Shown here: piece after piece, positions 49,041 to 59,086 of the stretch
How positions within the stretch are numbered: the stretch's first letter is position 1
Layout of the letters: each line of letters starts with the position of its first letter
Assembly: GCF_024297065.1 (NCBI RefSeq)
Contig: NZ_CP101114.1
Span: forward strand, 1,826,501 to 1,890,500
DNA: 64,000 nucleotides
Reading direction: 5' to 3'
DNA from: Bartonella harrusi
Lineage (GTDB): Bacteria > Pseudomonadota > Alphaproteobacteria > Rhizobiales > Rhizobiaceae
Program-made: the position numbers and the translations under genes
Notes under the pieces: model-generated
Database searches by the model: none
Told to the model about the DNA's origin: nothing
What the model saw: only the letters and a program-made list of their open reading frames with translations

Positions 49041-49148
49041 AAAGGGCTCTTATTACAAAACGACAAAAGAGCGCACTGTCAAAACAACAAGGGGAATTTC
49101 TTTAAAAACAAAATAGAGAGCGCTAAGAAAGAGGATTGGATAGAGACG

Positions 49149-49721
49149 ATGAAAATTAATGGCAACGAAATTCGCCCTGGCAATGTCATTGAACATCAAG
49201 GCAGCTTATGGGTCGCTGTTAAATGCAATGCTGTAAAACCAGGAAAAGGTGGTGCATTTAATCAAGTTGAAATGAAAAATTTAATCGATGGTACAAAACT
49301 CAATGAACGATTTCGTGCCGCTGAAACAGTTGAACGCGTGCGACTGGAACAAAAGGATTTTACTTTCCTTTATGAACAAGGTGAGGCTCTGGTTTTTATG
49401 GATTCCCAATCCTATGAACAACTTGAATTACAAAAAGATTTTGTTGGCGAGCGTGCCGCTTTTCTACAAGATGGCATGACTGTCACTGTTGAACTTTATC
49501 AAGAAAAGCCTATCGGCATATCACTTCCTGATCAAGTCACAGTGACGATTGCAGAGGCTGATCCTGCCATTAAAGGACAAACGGTCACCTCCTCTTATAA
49601 GCCTGCTGTTCTTGAAAATGGTATGCGTATTCTTGTGCCACCTTTTATTAATGCTGGCGAACGTGTCATTGTCGATACCAATGAGCTGATTTATTTGCGT
49701 CGTGCAAATGAAAAAGGATAA
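49149..49721 (+). CDS. efp: translation elongation factor P
   Basis: Relieves ribosome stalling at polyproline. 190 residues with the three EF-P domains; the modified-lysine loop is KPGKGGAF with Lys33 as the expected beta-lysylation site. The C-terminal signature is near [16 protein letters not shown]. The suhB-like gene follows after 15 bases, suggesting one transcript. The proline-rich TolA repeats in this genome would be natural EF-P clients (inference). Confidence 0.97.
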   Translation: MKINGNEIRPGNVIEHQGSLWVAVKCNAVKPGKGGAFNQVEMKNLIDGTKLNERFRAAETVERVRLEQKDFTFLYEQGEALVFMDSQSYEQLELQKDFVGERAAFLQDGMTVTVELYQEKPIGISLPDQVTVTIAEADPAIKGQTVTSSYKPAVLENGMRILVPPFINAGERVIVDTNELIYLRRANEKG

Positions 49722-49736
49722 ATAAAGGAAGAAAAG

Positions 49737-50528
49737 ATGGCCCATTCTGCAATCATGAATGTCATGGTGCAAGCCGCGATGAAAGCTGGACGCTCATTGG
49801 TGCGTGATTATGGTGAAGTACAAAATTTGCAAGTCTCTTTGAAAGGACCAGCAGATTATGTAAGCCAAGCCGATCGTAAAGCTGAAAAAATTATTTTTAA
49901 TGAATTGAGCAAAGCACGGCCAACATTTGGGTTTCTGATGGAAGAATCTGAAGAAATCATTGGTGAAGATTCACAGCACCGTTTCATTGTTGACCCCTTG
50001 GACGGCACGACAAATTTTCTTCATGGCATTCCTTTTTTTGCTGTTTCCATTGCTTTAGAAAGTCAAGGAAGAATCGTTGCTGGTGTTATTTATAATCCTG
50101 TGAGTGATGAACTTTTCTCCGCTGAACGCGGTGGTGGTGCTTTTTTTAATGACCGGCGCTGTCGGGTTTCAGCACGTAGAAAATTAGAAGATTGCGTTAT
50201 TGCCACAGGTATGCCTCATTTGGGCCGTTCAGATCATGGTGCCTATCTTATTGAATTGCGCAATGTAATGGCAGAAGTTGCGGGCCTTCGTCGTTTTGGA
50301 GCAGCGGCTCTTGATTTGGCTTATGTTGCTGCTGGAAGAACCGATGGATTTTGGGAAGATAATCTACAAATTTGGGATATGGCCGCTGGAATACTGATGG
50401 TACGCGAAGCTGGTGGTTTTGTCACCGATAAAGAAGGAGGCGACGCGATATTTCGCAAAAAGAATATCATCGCCGGCAATGAACGCATCCGCAGCAAATT
50501 AGAAGAAACACTCAAAAAAGGTCTTTAA
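49737..50528 (+). CDS. suhB: inositol monophosphatase family protein
   Basis: 263-residue Mg-dependent phosphatase. Metal-binding motifs: MEESEEIIGED, DPLDGTTNFLHGIPFFAVSI and IWDMAAGILMVREAGG. Length is normal. It follows efp closely. The last 35 codons (from about ITDKEGGDAIFRKKN) are the source of the five or more downstream tail copies, which carry the sequence ITNKAGGNAIFRKKN instead. Confidence 0.92.
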   Translation: MAHSAIMNVMVQAAMKAGRSLVRDYGEVQNLQVSLKGPADYVSQADRKAEKIIFNELSKARPTFGFLMEESEEIIGEDSQHRFIVDPLDGTTNFLHGIPFFAVSIALESQGRIVAGVIYNPVSDELFSAERGGGAFFNDRRCRVSARRKLEDCVIATGMPHLGRSDHGAYLIELRNVMAEVAGLRRFGAAALDLAYVAAGRTDGFWEDNLQIWDMAAGILMVREAGGFVTDKEGGDAIFRKKNIIAGNERIRSKLEETLKKGL

Positions 50529-50559
50529 ACCTCAAAAGAAGCGTTTCCCTAAAGGCAAG

Positions 50560-51510
50560 ATTTGAGAGCATCACTCTCCACTTTCTAAACAAGAATGTTG
50601 TTGGTTCGCAAAACTGATAATTTTATCACCAATAAAGCAGGCGGAAACGCGATATTTCGCAAAAAGAATATCATCGCCGGCAATAAACGCATCCGCAGCA
50701 AATTAGAAGAAATACTCAAAAAAGGTCTTTAAACCTCAAAAGAAGCGTCTCCCTAAAGGCAAGATTTGAGAGCATCACTCTCCACTTTCTAAACAAGAAT
50801 GTTGTTGGTTCGCAAAACTGATAATTTTATCACCAATAAAGCAGGCGGAAACGCGATATTTCGCAAAAAAATATCATCGCCGGCAATGAACGCATCCGCA
50901 GCAAATTAGAAGAAACACTCAAAAAAGGTCTTTAAACCTCAAAAGAAGCGTCTCTCTAAAGGCAAGATTTGAGAGCATCACTCTCCACTTTCTAAACAAG
51001 AATGTTGTTGGTTCGCAAAACTGATAATTTTATCACCAATAAAGCAGGCGGAAACACTCTATTTCGCAAAAAAAATATCATCGCCGGCAATGAACGCATC
51101 CGCAGCAAATTAGAAGAAACACTCAAAAAAGGTCTTTAAACCTCAAAAGAAGCGTCTCTCTAAAGGCAAGATTTGAGAGCATCACTCTCCACTTTCTAAA
51201 CAAGAATGTTGTTGGTTCGCAAAACTGATAATTTTATCACCAATAAAGCAGGCGGAAACACTCTATTTCGCAAAAAAAATATCATCGCCGGCAATGAACG
51301 CATCCGCAGCAAATTAGAAGAAACACTCAAAAAAGGTCTTTAAACCTCAAAAGAAGCGTCTCCCTAAAGGCAAGATTTGAGAGCATCACTCTCCACTTTC
51401 TAAACAAGAATGTTGTTGGTTCGCAAAACTGATAATTTTATCACCAATAAAGCAGGCGGAAACGCGATATTTCGCAAAAAAATATCATCGCCGGCAATGA
51501 ACGCATTCCT
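50560..51510 (+). repeat. tandem array of the suhB 3' end, about 204 bp per unit
   Basis: The motif GGTCTTTAAACCTCAAAAGA recurs at 50520, 50725, 50927, 51131 and 51335, and a sixth unit breaks off near 51506. Each unit has the last suhB codons, the stop and an 80-base spacer (GCATCACTCTCCACTTTCTA). The copies lack a start. Small indels in A-runs differ among units. Confidence 0.88.
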
Positions 51511-51825
51511 ATAAAGCAGGAAAAAACACCTCACAAAAAACATTGATCTTTCAACTATTCGAGCCCTCTATCCTATACTTTCCATAACAGTAATATTTCC
51601 CCCATTTCAATCCAAACAGTTTAATACACCAGATTTAAAAGCCCTCAATTTTGCTAAAGCTATGATTGAAGCTACCAAGCTCGCTGCCTTTCTCTCATCT
51701 TTCTGCAACACCATCAAAAAAACCATCCCACGCACATCTTACCCCCTTACGTTTTACTCTCAACATTTTTCACCAAAACACGCGAGTAAGGGCAATTTCC
51801 ATCAATTTACCCATTCATATGGTTG
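51511..51825. other. spacer after the suhB-tail array
   Basis: No gene recognised. Two overlapping short frames at 51662-51884 lack start signals and homology. Confidence 0.4.
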
Positions 51826-53249
51826 TCACATACCTACCTTTATTTTTCGTTTTCGAGATAGCTTATGAAATGCAAGCAGGATAGATCGTAACGAAAATCT
51901 TTTTTTCAGCAATTGCTTCCTGAAATTCTCTTGTAACCTGTTCTTGTCCTTTTTCGATAAACTCTTCCAGTGCTTCCACTTTCTTCTCACCCCAAATGAT
52001 TTGTAACTTTTTTTCGCGTTTTCTATTTTTATAAGCCTATTCCAAAAAGCCAACTGATTATCAAATTTCTCATTTGCTACATTCATCCACTCTATGACTC
52101 CCAATTTATAAGTTTTCTCAAATGTTGAAGTCCCTATAAAAACAGGAGAATCTTTTTTCCTGTTTTTGTCTAACTTTTTATACTCATCGAATTTATGTTT
52201 AACCATCGAGGGACAACAATCTTTGCTAAAAGCAATATAGCCCTCTTTTACCGTATCAATCAGCATCTTATAGTGAATGAAAGCTTCTCTTGCCGCCTCA
52301 TAAGTATCGGAAATATCATATAATAATGACAAGATATCCTTTTTGTTATATAATGGCACTTTATGTTCCCAAGACAGAGAATCTAAGTTATTTAATATTT
52401 TCTCCATCTCTTCATGTTGTCTATTTGTAAATATGTTGTTCTGACAACTCCCGGTAGCTACCTGCTTTCCATTCACGCTCTTAGATTTTGTTTTTTCTTA
52501 TTGTCTTGTCAAATCTATGATCGTATCATCAACCACATACAACCACCAATGAAGTAATAACACCGTAGGTGCAATCCGTTCTTTGTTAATACGAGAATCT
52601 ATAAACTTTTCCAGAATTATTTCATTATTTTCCATTAAACGCACTGTTTTTACATAATATTCCTTATGATAAGAAAAATTCTCTAAAAGGTCCCATACTT
52701 TTTTACAATGCTCATCAGTAAGTTCTTTTTCAAATGTATCGTACAATGAACACGCTTCTTTTTTTCCCTGAACACAAATATCTCATACCAATGGAGGACA
52801 ATCTCCACTGACTTGCATATTTTTCCTAGTTTTTTTATCTCGAATATACTCCTTTCCCACTGTTTTACTCCCTCATTCCATTTTCTAATCCATTCTTGCA
52901 ATATTTTTTGCGTTTCTTGAAAAAGCTTTTCGTTCCTTTTTTCAATGATTTCTCAGTATATCGCTACCTCTCGATCGTGTCGTTGCTTAAATTGTTTTTT
53001 CTGATAATTTGCTAATATAAACATTAAAGTTACAACAAAATACGCTAGAATTGCCGTACCTAACAAAACGTTTTTTGAAGCTTCCAAATACCAAAGCACT
53101 CCCATCAATATAATGAATAAAATGATACTTGTAATTGCCTCCCAACATCCCTTTCTTTTCTTCAAAAGAGATACAACTATAGGTGGTATTAAGCGTATTA
53201 TTATAGGGGTTATTGAGGCTATTACTCGTTCTAGTTCAATTCCACGCAT
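51826..53249 (-). pseudogene. AT-rich membrane protein gene broken into four pieces
   Basis: One original frame can be rebuilt. MRGIELERVIASITPIIIRL starts at 53249 with two or three membrane segments; TGA at 52953-52955; the same frame continues EIIEKRNEKLFQETQKILQE (52901); a shift in an A-run near 52765; then SLYDTFEKELTDEHCKKVWD to LTRQ and TAA at 52498; then the same frame KQVATGSCQNNIFTNRQHEE to the end at 51826. About 470 residues in all, Lys/Glu-rich and mostly helical after the membrane part. No family recognised. Low GC suggests acquisition. Separate translation of the pieces cannot be excluded. Confidence 0.55.
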
Positions 53250-53623
53250 TATATTATATGCTCTCTTCTTTTAAAAATATTTGTACATAACAACAATTGT
53301 ACGATTCTCTAAATAATTCAGCCTCTTAATATCATTATGTATTATTTGTGATTTTAAAATACTAGATATACAATCTATAAAAAAATAATACAAATTATAG
53401 ATTTGTATAAGAATCAATATAAAACAAATTGTATTTAACAATGCCGTCCTCTTTTGTCATATGATCTCTCATAGGGTGGGTGCACCCTTAAAATCCGCAA
53501 AACGCGCGCGTTTTTATCATTGAGAGATGTGTTCCTTACCAACAACAGCCCCCCAGAAAAAGCTGAAAAAGGACGTGCAATTGTCAATAACACTCTGAAA
53601 AAGACGGACCTTTATGAGAGAAC
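53250..53623. other. AT-rich spacer with palindromes
   Basis: Very AT-rich to about 53450. Near 53499-53515 AAAACGCGCGCGTTTTT is a perfect palindrome with T- and A-runs and could end transcription from either side, including the ABC-transporter gene. No gene seen. Confidence 0.4.
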
Positions 53624-55414
53624 TTATTCGTGTGCAAATTGTAATTTAGCGAGGTAGGCATAGACACCGTTTTTTGCAACAAGTTGCGTATGCGTCCCTT
53701 CTTCAACGATCATCCCCTTATCCATCACCAAGATACGATCTGCTTTCAAAATTGTTGCCAAACGATGAGCGATGACTAGGGTTGTGCGATTTTGCATCAA
53801 TCCTTCTAAGGCTTCTTGTACCAATTTCTCACTGTTTGCATCTAAGGCTGAAGTTGCTTCATCAAGCAGCAACAGGGGCGCATTTCGTAAAATCGCCCGA
53901 GCAATACCAACACGTTGTTTTTGCCCACCAGAAAGCATTGTCCCGCGCTCTCCGACTTGGGTATCAAAAGCATTGGGTAACGCTTCAATAAACTCAAGTG
54001 CATTGGCTGTTTTCGCCGCAGCAATAATCTGCTCTTCATGGACGTTTTCAGTACCAAAAGCAATATTATCACGCAATGTGCCATCAAAAATAGCAACCTC
54101 TTGGGGAACATAAGAAATGGCACCGCGTAAATCTTGCAAAGAAAGACGATTTGTCTCCACACCATCAAAGCGAATTTTCCCGCTGATTGGATCATAAAAA
54201 CGAAGGATTAAAGAAAAAAGCGTGCTTTTTCCAGCACCAGAAGCACCAACAAAAGCCACCGTTTCTCCCGCTTTGATAGAAAAAGAAAGAGAACGCAAAA
54301 CCTTCTCTTTTGGTCTGGAAGGATAACTAAAATCAACCTGATCAAAAACAATTGCGCCTTGGACAGGTTGAGCCAATGGCACGGGAACTGTTGGTGTTGA
54401 AATGGTCGGTTGTTCTTGCAACAATTCAGCAAGCCGTTCAGCAGCGCCTGCCGCTTGGATAAGTTCGGCACCAAGTTCCGATAATTGTGCAAAGGTTGTC
54501 GCTCCAAAAACGGCATAGAGAACAAATTGACCTAAAGCTCCTGCTGTCATAGTCCCATTCAAGACATCTCGTGAACCAATCCATAAAACAGCAACCACAC
54601 TGCTAAAAACCAGAAAAATCGCAAAACCGGTAAAAAAGGAACGCAAAATTACAGAAGCACGTGCGGTCTGAAAGGCACGTTCAATCAACTGTGAAAAATG
54701 TGTCGCAACGCGCCTTTCAGCGGTAAAAGCTTGCACAGTACGAATAGCGCTTACCTGTTCGGTTGCCAACGCATTGGCATCTGCAACACGATCTTGTGCT
54801 GCGCGTGTGCGTGTACGAACCCTGCGCCCAAAGACAACCAATGGAATAGCAACAAAGGGAATAGCAAGCAGCACCAGCGCAGATAATTTAGCATTGGTAA
54901 TAACCATCATCACGATTGCCCCAATCACCACAATCAGATGGCGTAAAGCGGTAGAAGCAGTGGAGCCAACGGCTAACTTTATTTGCGTTGTATCAGTAAG
55001 CAGCCTTGAAACAAGTTCACCAGAATGAGATTTATCAAAAAAAGCTGATGAGAGCTTCATAATATGGACAAAAACATCACGCCGTAAATCAGCAACAATG
55101 CGTTCTCCCAAGGTGATGACGCAATAATAACGGCAAGCCGAAGCAAGTGCGAGAAGCAAAGCTAAGACAAATAAAATAAAAAAATAAAAATTGATATGGC
55201 CGTGACTTGAAGTGGAAAAACCATGATCAAACATTTTACCAATAGCAACGGGCAACGCTAATGTGACAAGGGCAGCAACAGTCAAAGCCAGAAAGGCAAA
55301 GATAAACAACCAACGATAGCGTAAAAAATAAGGACGAAAAGTCGCAAGCGAAGACAATGAAGGTTTCGTCGTGGAAGATTTTATCGATTTTTCTGAATGA
55401 TTGAAAAAATTCAT
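53624..55414 (-). CDS. ABC exporter, fused permease and ATPase (MsbA-like)
   Basis: 596-residue half-transporter. Six membrane segments in residues about 35-320; the nucleotide-binding domain has Walker A GASGAGKSTL, signature LSGGQKQR, Walker B LLLLDEATSALD and the switch His in LVIAHRLAT. It would act as a homodimer exporting a lipid, peptide or drug. The substrate is not determined; MsbA-type lipid A flippase is one option, but no lpx gene is adjacent. Single gene, divergent from rpmE. Confidence 0.9.
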   Translation of the reverse strand: MNFFNHSEKSIKSSTTKPSLSSLATFRPYFLRYRWLFIFAFLALTVAALVTLALPVAIGKMFDHGFSTSSHGHINFYFFILFVLALLLALASACRYYCVITLGERIVADLRRDVFVHIMKLSSAFFDKSHSGELVSRLLTDTTQIKLAVGSTASTALRHLIVVIGAIVMMVITNAKLSALVLLAIPFVAIPLVVFGRRVRTRTRAAQDRVADANALATEQVSAIRTVQAFTAERRVATHFSQLIERAFQTARASVILRSFFTGFAIFLVFSSVVAVLWIGSRDVLNGTMTAGALGQFVLYAVFGATTFAQLSELGAELIQAAGAAERLAELLQEQPTISTPTVPVPLAQPVQGAIVFDQVDFSYPSRPKEKVLRSLSFSIKAGETVAFVGASGAGKSTLFSLILRFYDPISGKIRFDGVETNRLSLQDLRGAISYVPQEVAIFDGTLRDNIAFGTENVHEEQIIAAAKTANALEFIEALPNAFDTQVGERGTMLSGGQKQRVGIARAILRNAPLLLLDEATSALDANSEKLVQEALEGLMQNRTTLVIAHRLATILKADRILVMDKGMIVEEGTHTQLVAKNGVYAYLAKLQFAHE

Positions 55415-55601
55415 AGGCTTTCACTCACTTTATGAGGTTATCTATAACACTTGATGCAATGATGTATCTTGAACACTTGTTTTTTGATGCGTGCTCAGTT
55501 ATAGGAATGGTACTTTAATCAATTTATCAAAAAGATAAGAGAAACGCACTTAAAAAGTGAAAAAGTGCCATTTCATTTTATAAACGCAAAAGGTTTGCCA
55601 C

Positions 55602-55823
55602 ATGAAAGCGAATATTCATCCAGACTATCACAAAATTACCGTTGTCATGACGGATGGCACTCAATATACAACACGCTCCACTTGGGGGAAAGAAGGTGCT
55701 GTCCTTAATCTCGATATTGATCCAACAACCCATCCCGCTTGGACGGGTGGGTCTCAAACCCTTGTAGACCGTGGTGGACGCGTCTCTAAATTCAAAAATC
55801 GTTTTGGAAACCTCGGCTTATAA
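55602..55823 (+). CDS. rpmE: 50S ribosomal protein L31
   Basis: 73 residues, [46 protein letters not shown]. There are no cysteines, so it is the zinc-independent form. A terminator follows at 55971, about 150 bases past the stop. Confidence 0.97.
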   Translation: MKANIHPDYHKITVVMTDGTQYTTRSTWGKEGAVLNLDIDPTTHPAWTGGSQTLVDRGGRVSKFKNRFGNLGL

Positions 55824-55968
55824 AAGCCTCCTTTTGATTGTAAAAGACTCAACAATTTTCTTGAGACGCATGGTTATTCAAAGGAAGCGCCTGTTATAAA
55901 CCTCGAGGAGAATGTGTTTTTAGAATTTTTACAATGAAGATTTTTTTAAACCTTTCTCATCAGTACCA

Positions 55969-55995
55969 AAAACCCACTTTAAAGTGGGTTTTTTG
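55969..55995 (+). terminator. intrinsic terminator downstream of rpmE
   Basis: AACCCACTTT directly followed by AAAGTGGGTT and a T-run: a hairpin of about 8-10 bp. The symmetric A-run upstream makes it usable in the other direction too. A 79-residue minus-strand frame (55960-56199, ISTPIGNLSAFEISLWVRFF) overlaps it and is doubtful. Confidence 0.85.
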
Positions 55996-55999
55996 CATA

Positions 56000-56499
56000 T
56001 TAGAGATAAATAAAAGCTGATTATAGTTGTATAAGCAGCAATGATATAGAAAGAAAAACCACCCTCGAAACATGAGAAAAAAACGCACCCATAGCGAGAT
56101 CTCAAACGCTGAGAGATTACCGATGGGGGTAGATATCCATTTAAGAAATTTTTTAAATTTCTTGGTGTGGATTAGCCATGCAAACACTTCTTTGGCCATA
56201 TAAATATTTCTTTGTCATTGTGAAATCACTCAAAGAGCATGCAAAGAAAGCAATTAATCACAAAAAGAGGTCAATCCATTTGTCGTCGTAAGAAGAATGT
56301 TTAAAAAAAAGTACTGTTTTATGTACTCTTCCCAATGATAAAAACAATTACTTTTTTCTTGATAAATATAGGAGCTTTTCATGCCCTTTAAAATGGCAAC
56401 CAACGTTTCTTAGCAAGATGTGACATGCCTCCATATTATGAAATAACAAAAATTCTTTGAACGCCTTTTGGCTTCTTATAACTTTTACACAAAACACTG
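56000..56499. other. spacer with one doubtful minus-strand frame
   Basis: The minus-strand frame at 55960-56199 (79 residues, strongly hydrophobic and aromatic) has no recognised family and ends inside a terminator. Otherwise nothing is seen up to the integrase-relic leader. Confidence 0.35.
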
Positions 56500-56760
56500 A
56501 TTTATAATGATAATTTATCATTTTTCATGTTGAATAAGAGTCCCGAATATCCTCAGATTCTCTCATTTCAAACCTGCTTATGTTGAATCAATTAAAATCA
56601 TCCCCTTGCACATCACAAGTGGAATTAACGTGTGGATAAAAAAACCTTTAGAAAGGTGTAAAAACGCCTCTCAATGAATCGTCTCAATACCAAGAGCTGT
56701 CGCAACATTGGAGTCCAATAAAGAGTATGATGGCGCCGACTTGTATAAAATCTCACAAAC
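56500..56760 (+). pseudogene. integrase relic with leader, start codon lost
   Basis: Leader 56500-56660 with AGAAAGGTGT; the initiator ATG is ACG at 56664. LNESSQYQEL-like and EYDGADLYK fragments show the N-terminal domain, which then ends. Confidence 0.6.
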
Positions 56761-57049
56761 GGCATCATTTTGTAATGCACCAGCTGATCAAAACATTCGT
56801 AAAGAATGATTAAAAATGATGTGCCAATTTCCATTGGTAGTTATGAACCAAGTGATCTCAAGATCTGCTTTTAACGCATAAGATGTATCATACAAAAACC
56901 ACGTGATGAGAGAGCACTCTTAAAAGCCCCTAGAAGTGACCTTCGTTTTTCAATAGAGAGGATTTTTGATTTATTGTCTTAATTTTGTAAAATCTTTAAG
57001 CCCTTTATCTTCAAACAACGCAACCATAACTGGTTTATAAATCAACAAC

Positions 57050-57310
57050 ATATTGATTTATAATGATAGTTTATCTTTTGGCATGTTAAATAAGACCCCC
57101 GAATACCCTAAGATTCTCTCATCTCAAACCTGCTTTATGTACAATCAATCAAAATCATTTATTTACACGTCATAAGTGGGGCTGTCGTGTGGGTAAAAAA
57201 CTCTAAAGAAAGGAGTAAAAATACTTCTTAATGAATCGTCTTCATGCAAAGGCTGTTACAACATTGGCGGCTGACAAAGTGTATGATGGTGCTGGTTTGC
57301 TAGGGATCGT
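57050..57310 (+). pseudogene. integrase relic with leader, start codon lost
   Basis: Leader 57050-57220 (GTTTATCTTTTGGCATGTTA; AAAGGAG); the initiator is ATA at 57221. MNRLHAKAVTTLAADKVYDG and AGLL continue in frame, then unrelated sequence starts at about 57305. Confidence 0.65.
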
Positions 57311-57652
57311 TACGAGATATAATAAAAATCTATTCCTTATAGGAAAAACCAGTTTTTTCTCTATAACACACGCTCAAGTGCCATTGAGACACCATGAGAA
57401 ATTCCCTTTATATCCTAATTTTAGAGCTGCGTAAGAAAGACAAAACAAGCCATCTCAATGCTAGAACAAAAAGGGCGTCAAGTGCACTGGAGGAGTTTTC
57501 TTGACCTTAACCAAAGACTAATCCCTTCATTCTCTGTTCGTCACGTCATTAAAGAGAAACCTAATATCAAAATTTTGCTAAACTTTCATAAACTTTTGAA
57601 AAGCAAAAAGCCTCTCATTTTGATTTGGACATCAACGAAGCGCTCTCTCAAT
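57311..57652. other. unassigned sequence after the integrase relic
   Basis: A plus-strand frame at 57458-57691 (77 residues, Lys/Leu-rich) is of unknown significance. No clear gene. Confidence 0.3.
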
Positions 57653-57967
57653 TTATTGAAAGAGTATAAGATCATATTCAGGCGGTGCTAAACGGAATAA
57701 GAGAGTATCATACCCCCAACTAGCCCACATACAGGAAACAGAAAGAACACCTTCACCAATCGCTGTTATTAATGCGAGCGATATACCCGGCATGATCTGC
57801 TATTGCGTCATGGATTCTAAGAAATATCCAAAAGTAAAAAATAAGCACGCTATAGCACCCCAAAACGCAAAGAAATTTAGTGCAGTATGAATTGGTCTAC
57901 GAAAGAATAACAGGATAAAAAAATAAGTAAAATCCGTTGTTTTAATATCCAAGTTCATATTCTCCAT
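57653..57967 (-). pseudogene. small multi-spanning membrane protein with in-frame TAG
   Basis: ATG 57967 reads MENMNLDIKTTDFTYFFILL and HTALNFFAFWGAIACLFFTF, then TAG at 57800-57802; the same frame continues PGISLALITAIGEGVLSVSC and MWASWGYDTLLFRLAPPEYD to TAA at 57653. Intact length would be 104 residues with three hydrophobic segments. The long open frame across a single stop suggests a recently inactivated gene. No family recognised. Confidence 0.45.
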
Positions 57968-58293
57968 ATTATTTTAAATATCCACGCTAATATTATACGC
58001 ATTATCTTGAGCGTTTTTCGCATTATTATTAAAGAAACACTCTGTTTTGCATCTGGATTTTTTCTTTGCTGCTTGTCTTCTCAGCAGATATATTGTCCAC
58101 AGCGCCCCCATTTTTAAGCTCCGATCCTATAAAATGAGTCATGGATAATTACAGCATCATAAAAGGCAAGAACACTTTATTCGTTTTAACGACAAAATAA
58201 CTGAGAGCAAACGACTTCTTTTACAAACAAGCAATAAGTGACATGAAAAAGAAAAAGACCTTCATATCAAACTCTCTAATACGGCAATCACGT
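57968..58293. other. spacer
   Basis: No gene or structured element recognised. Confidence 0.3.
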
Positions 58294-58930
58294 TATGATT
58301 TCACCCCAAAAGCCAATATCCACCTCTAAACCACACCATAAAATGATACCACGCCATGATGCCACCCCATATGAACTTTAAAGTAACATCTTCCCTTCCC
58401 CCAGCCATACTTCTCAACAGCCATTATGCTCCACCATCTTTACGCTTATGAAGAAGCAAGCCGACATCATCATACGCTTTACCGCCTCTCTATGATTTCA
58501 CCCCAAAAGCCAATATCCACCTCTAAACCACACCATAAAATGATACCATGCCATGATGCCACCCCATATGGACTTTAAAGTAACATCTTCCCTTCCCCCA
58601 GCCATACTTCTCAACAGCCATTATGCTCCACTATCTTTACCCTCAGAAGAAGCAAACCAGCACCATCATACACTTTACTAGCCCTCAATGTGCGACAGCC
58701 TGTTCATTGAGACGATTGATAACAGGCATTTTTACCCCTTTCTCAATGTTTTTCCCCTCACATCAGCCCCGCTTATGACGGGCAAAGAAATGATTTTATT
58801 GAATTGAATAGAAGAAAGATTGAAATGAGAGGATTTAAGATAAGAGTATCTTGCGATATTCATCTCTCTCATTCAATAAGCAAAAAAATAAATGATCGTT
58901 ATCAATCAATATGTTGATAGTGCCCATAAA
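58294..58930 (-). pseudogene. integrase relic with leader, minus strand, partly duplicated
   Basis: ATG at 58729 (MPVINRLNEQAVAH) with the conserved leader in reverse to 58930. The downstream debris is present twice with a period of about 197 (TATGATTTCACCCCAAAAGC at 58294 and 58491). No other gene up to the aldolase. Confidence 0.6.
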
Positions 58931-59086
58931 GACATTCCCCTCAAGATATAAACAATGGCTAGGGAAAAAATTATGAGAAAACTTTTAAGACAAAAACCTT
59001 CCCCACCATTTTTATTATGATGGGGACACCACAAACCATACAGAAACAGGCAAAATTTTTCTGCATTTCAGCATAAAACTTATTTT

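Noticed and set aside
48638..49116. Two related frames of 74 and 97 residues before efp
   Set aside because: They coincide with the 209-bp duplication, lack ribosome sites and recognisable motifs, and diverge freely at the C-terminus.
50560..51510. Possible CRISPR array
   Set aside because: Units are about 204 bases, contiguous and derived from the suhB end; there are no short repeats alternating with unique spacers and no cas genes. The same holds for the ruvC-tail array.
44734..52955. UGA used as a sense codon in the AT-rich genes
   Set aside because: In-frame TGA occurs at 44734 and 52953, but TAA (52498), TAG (57800) and frameshifts break neighbouring AT-rich genes as well, so ordinary decay explains it.
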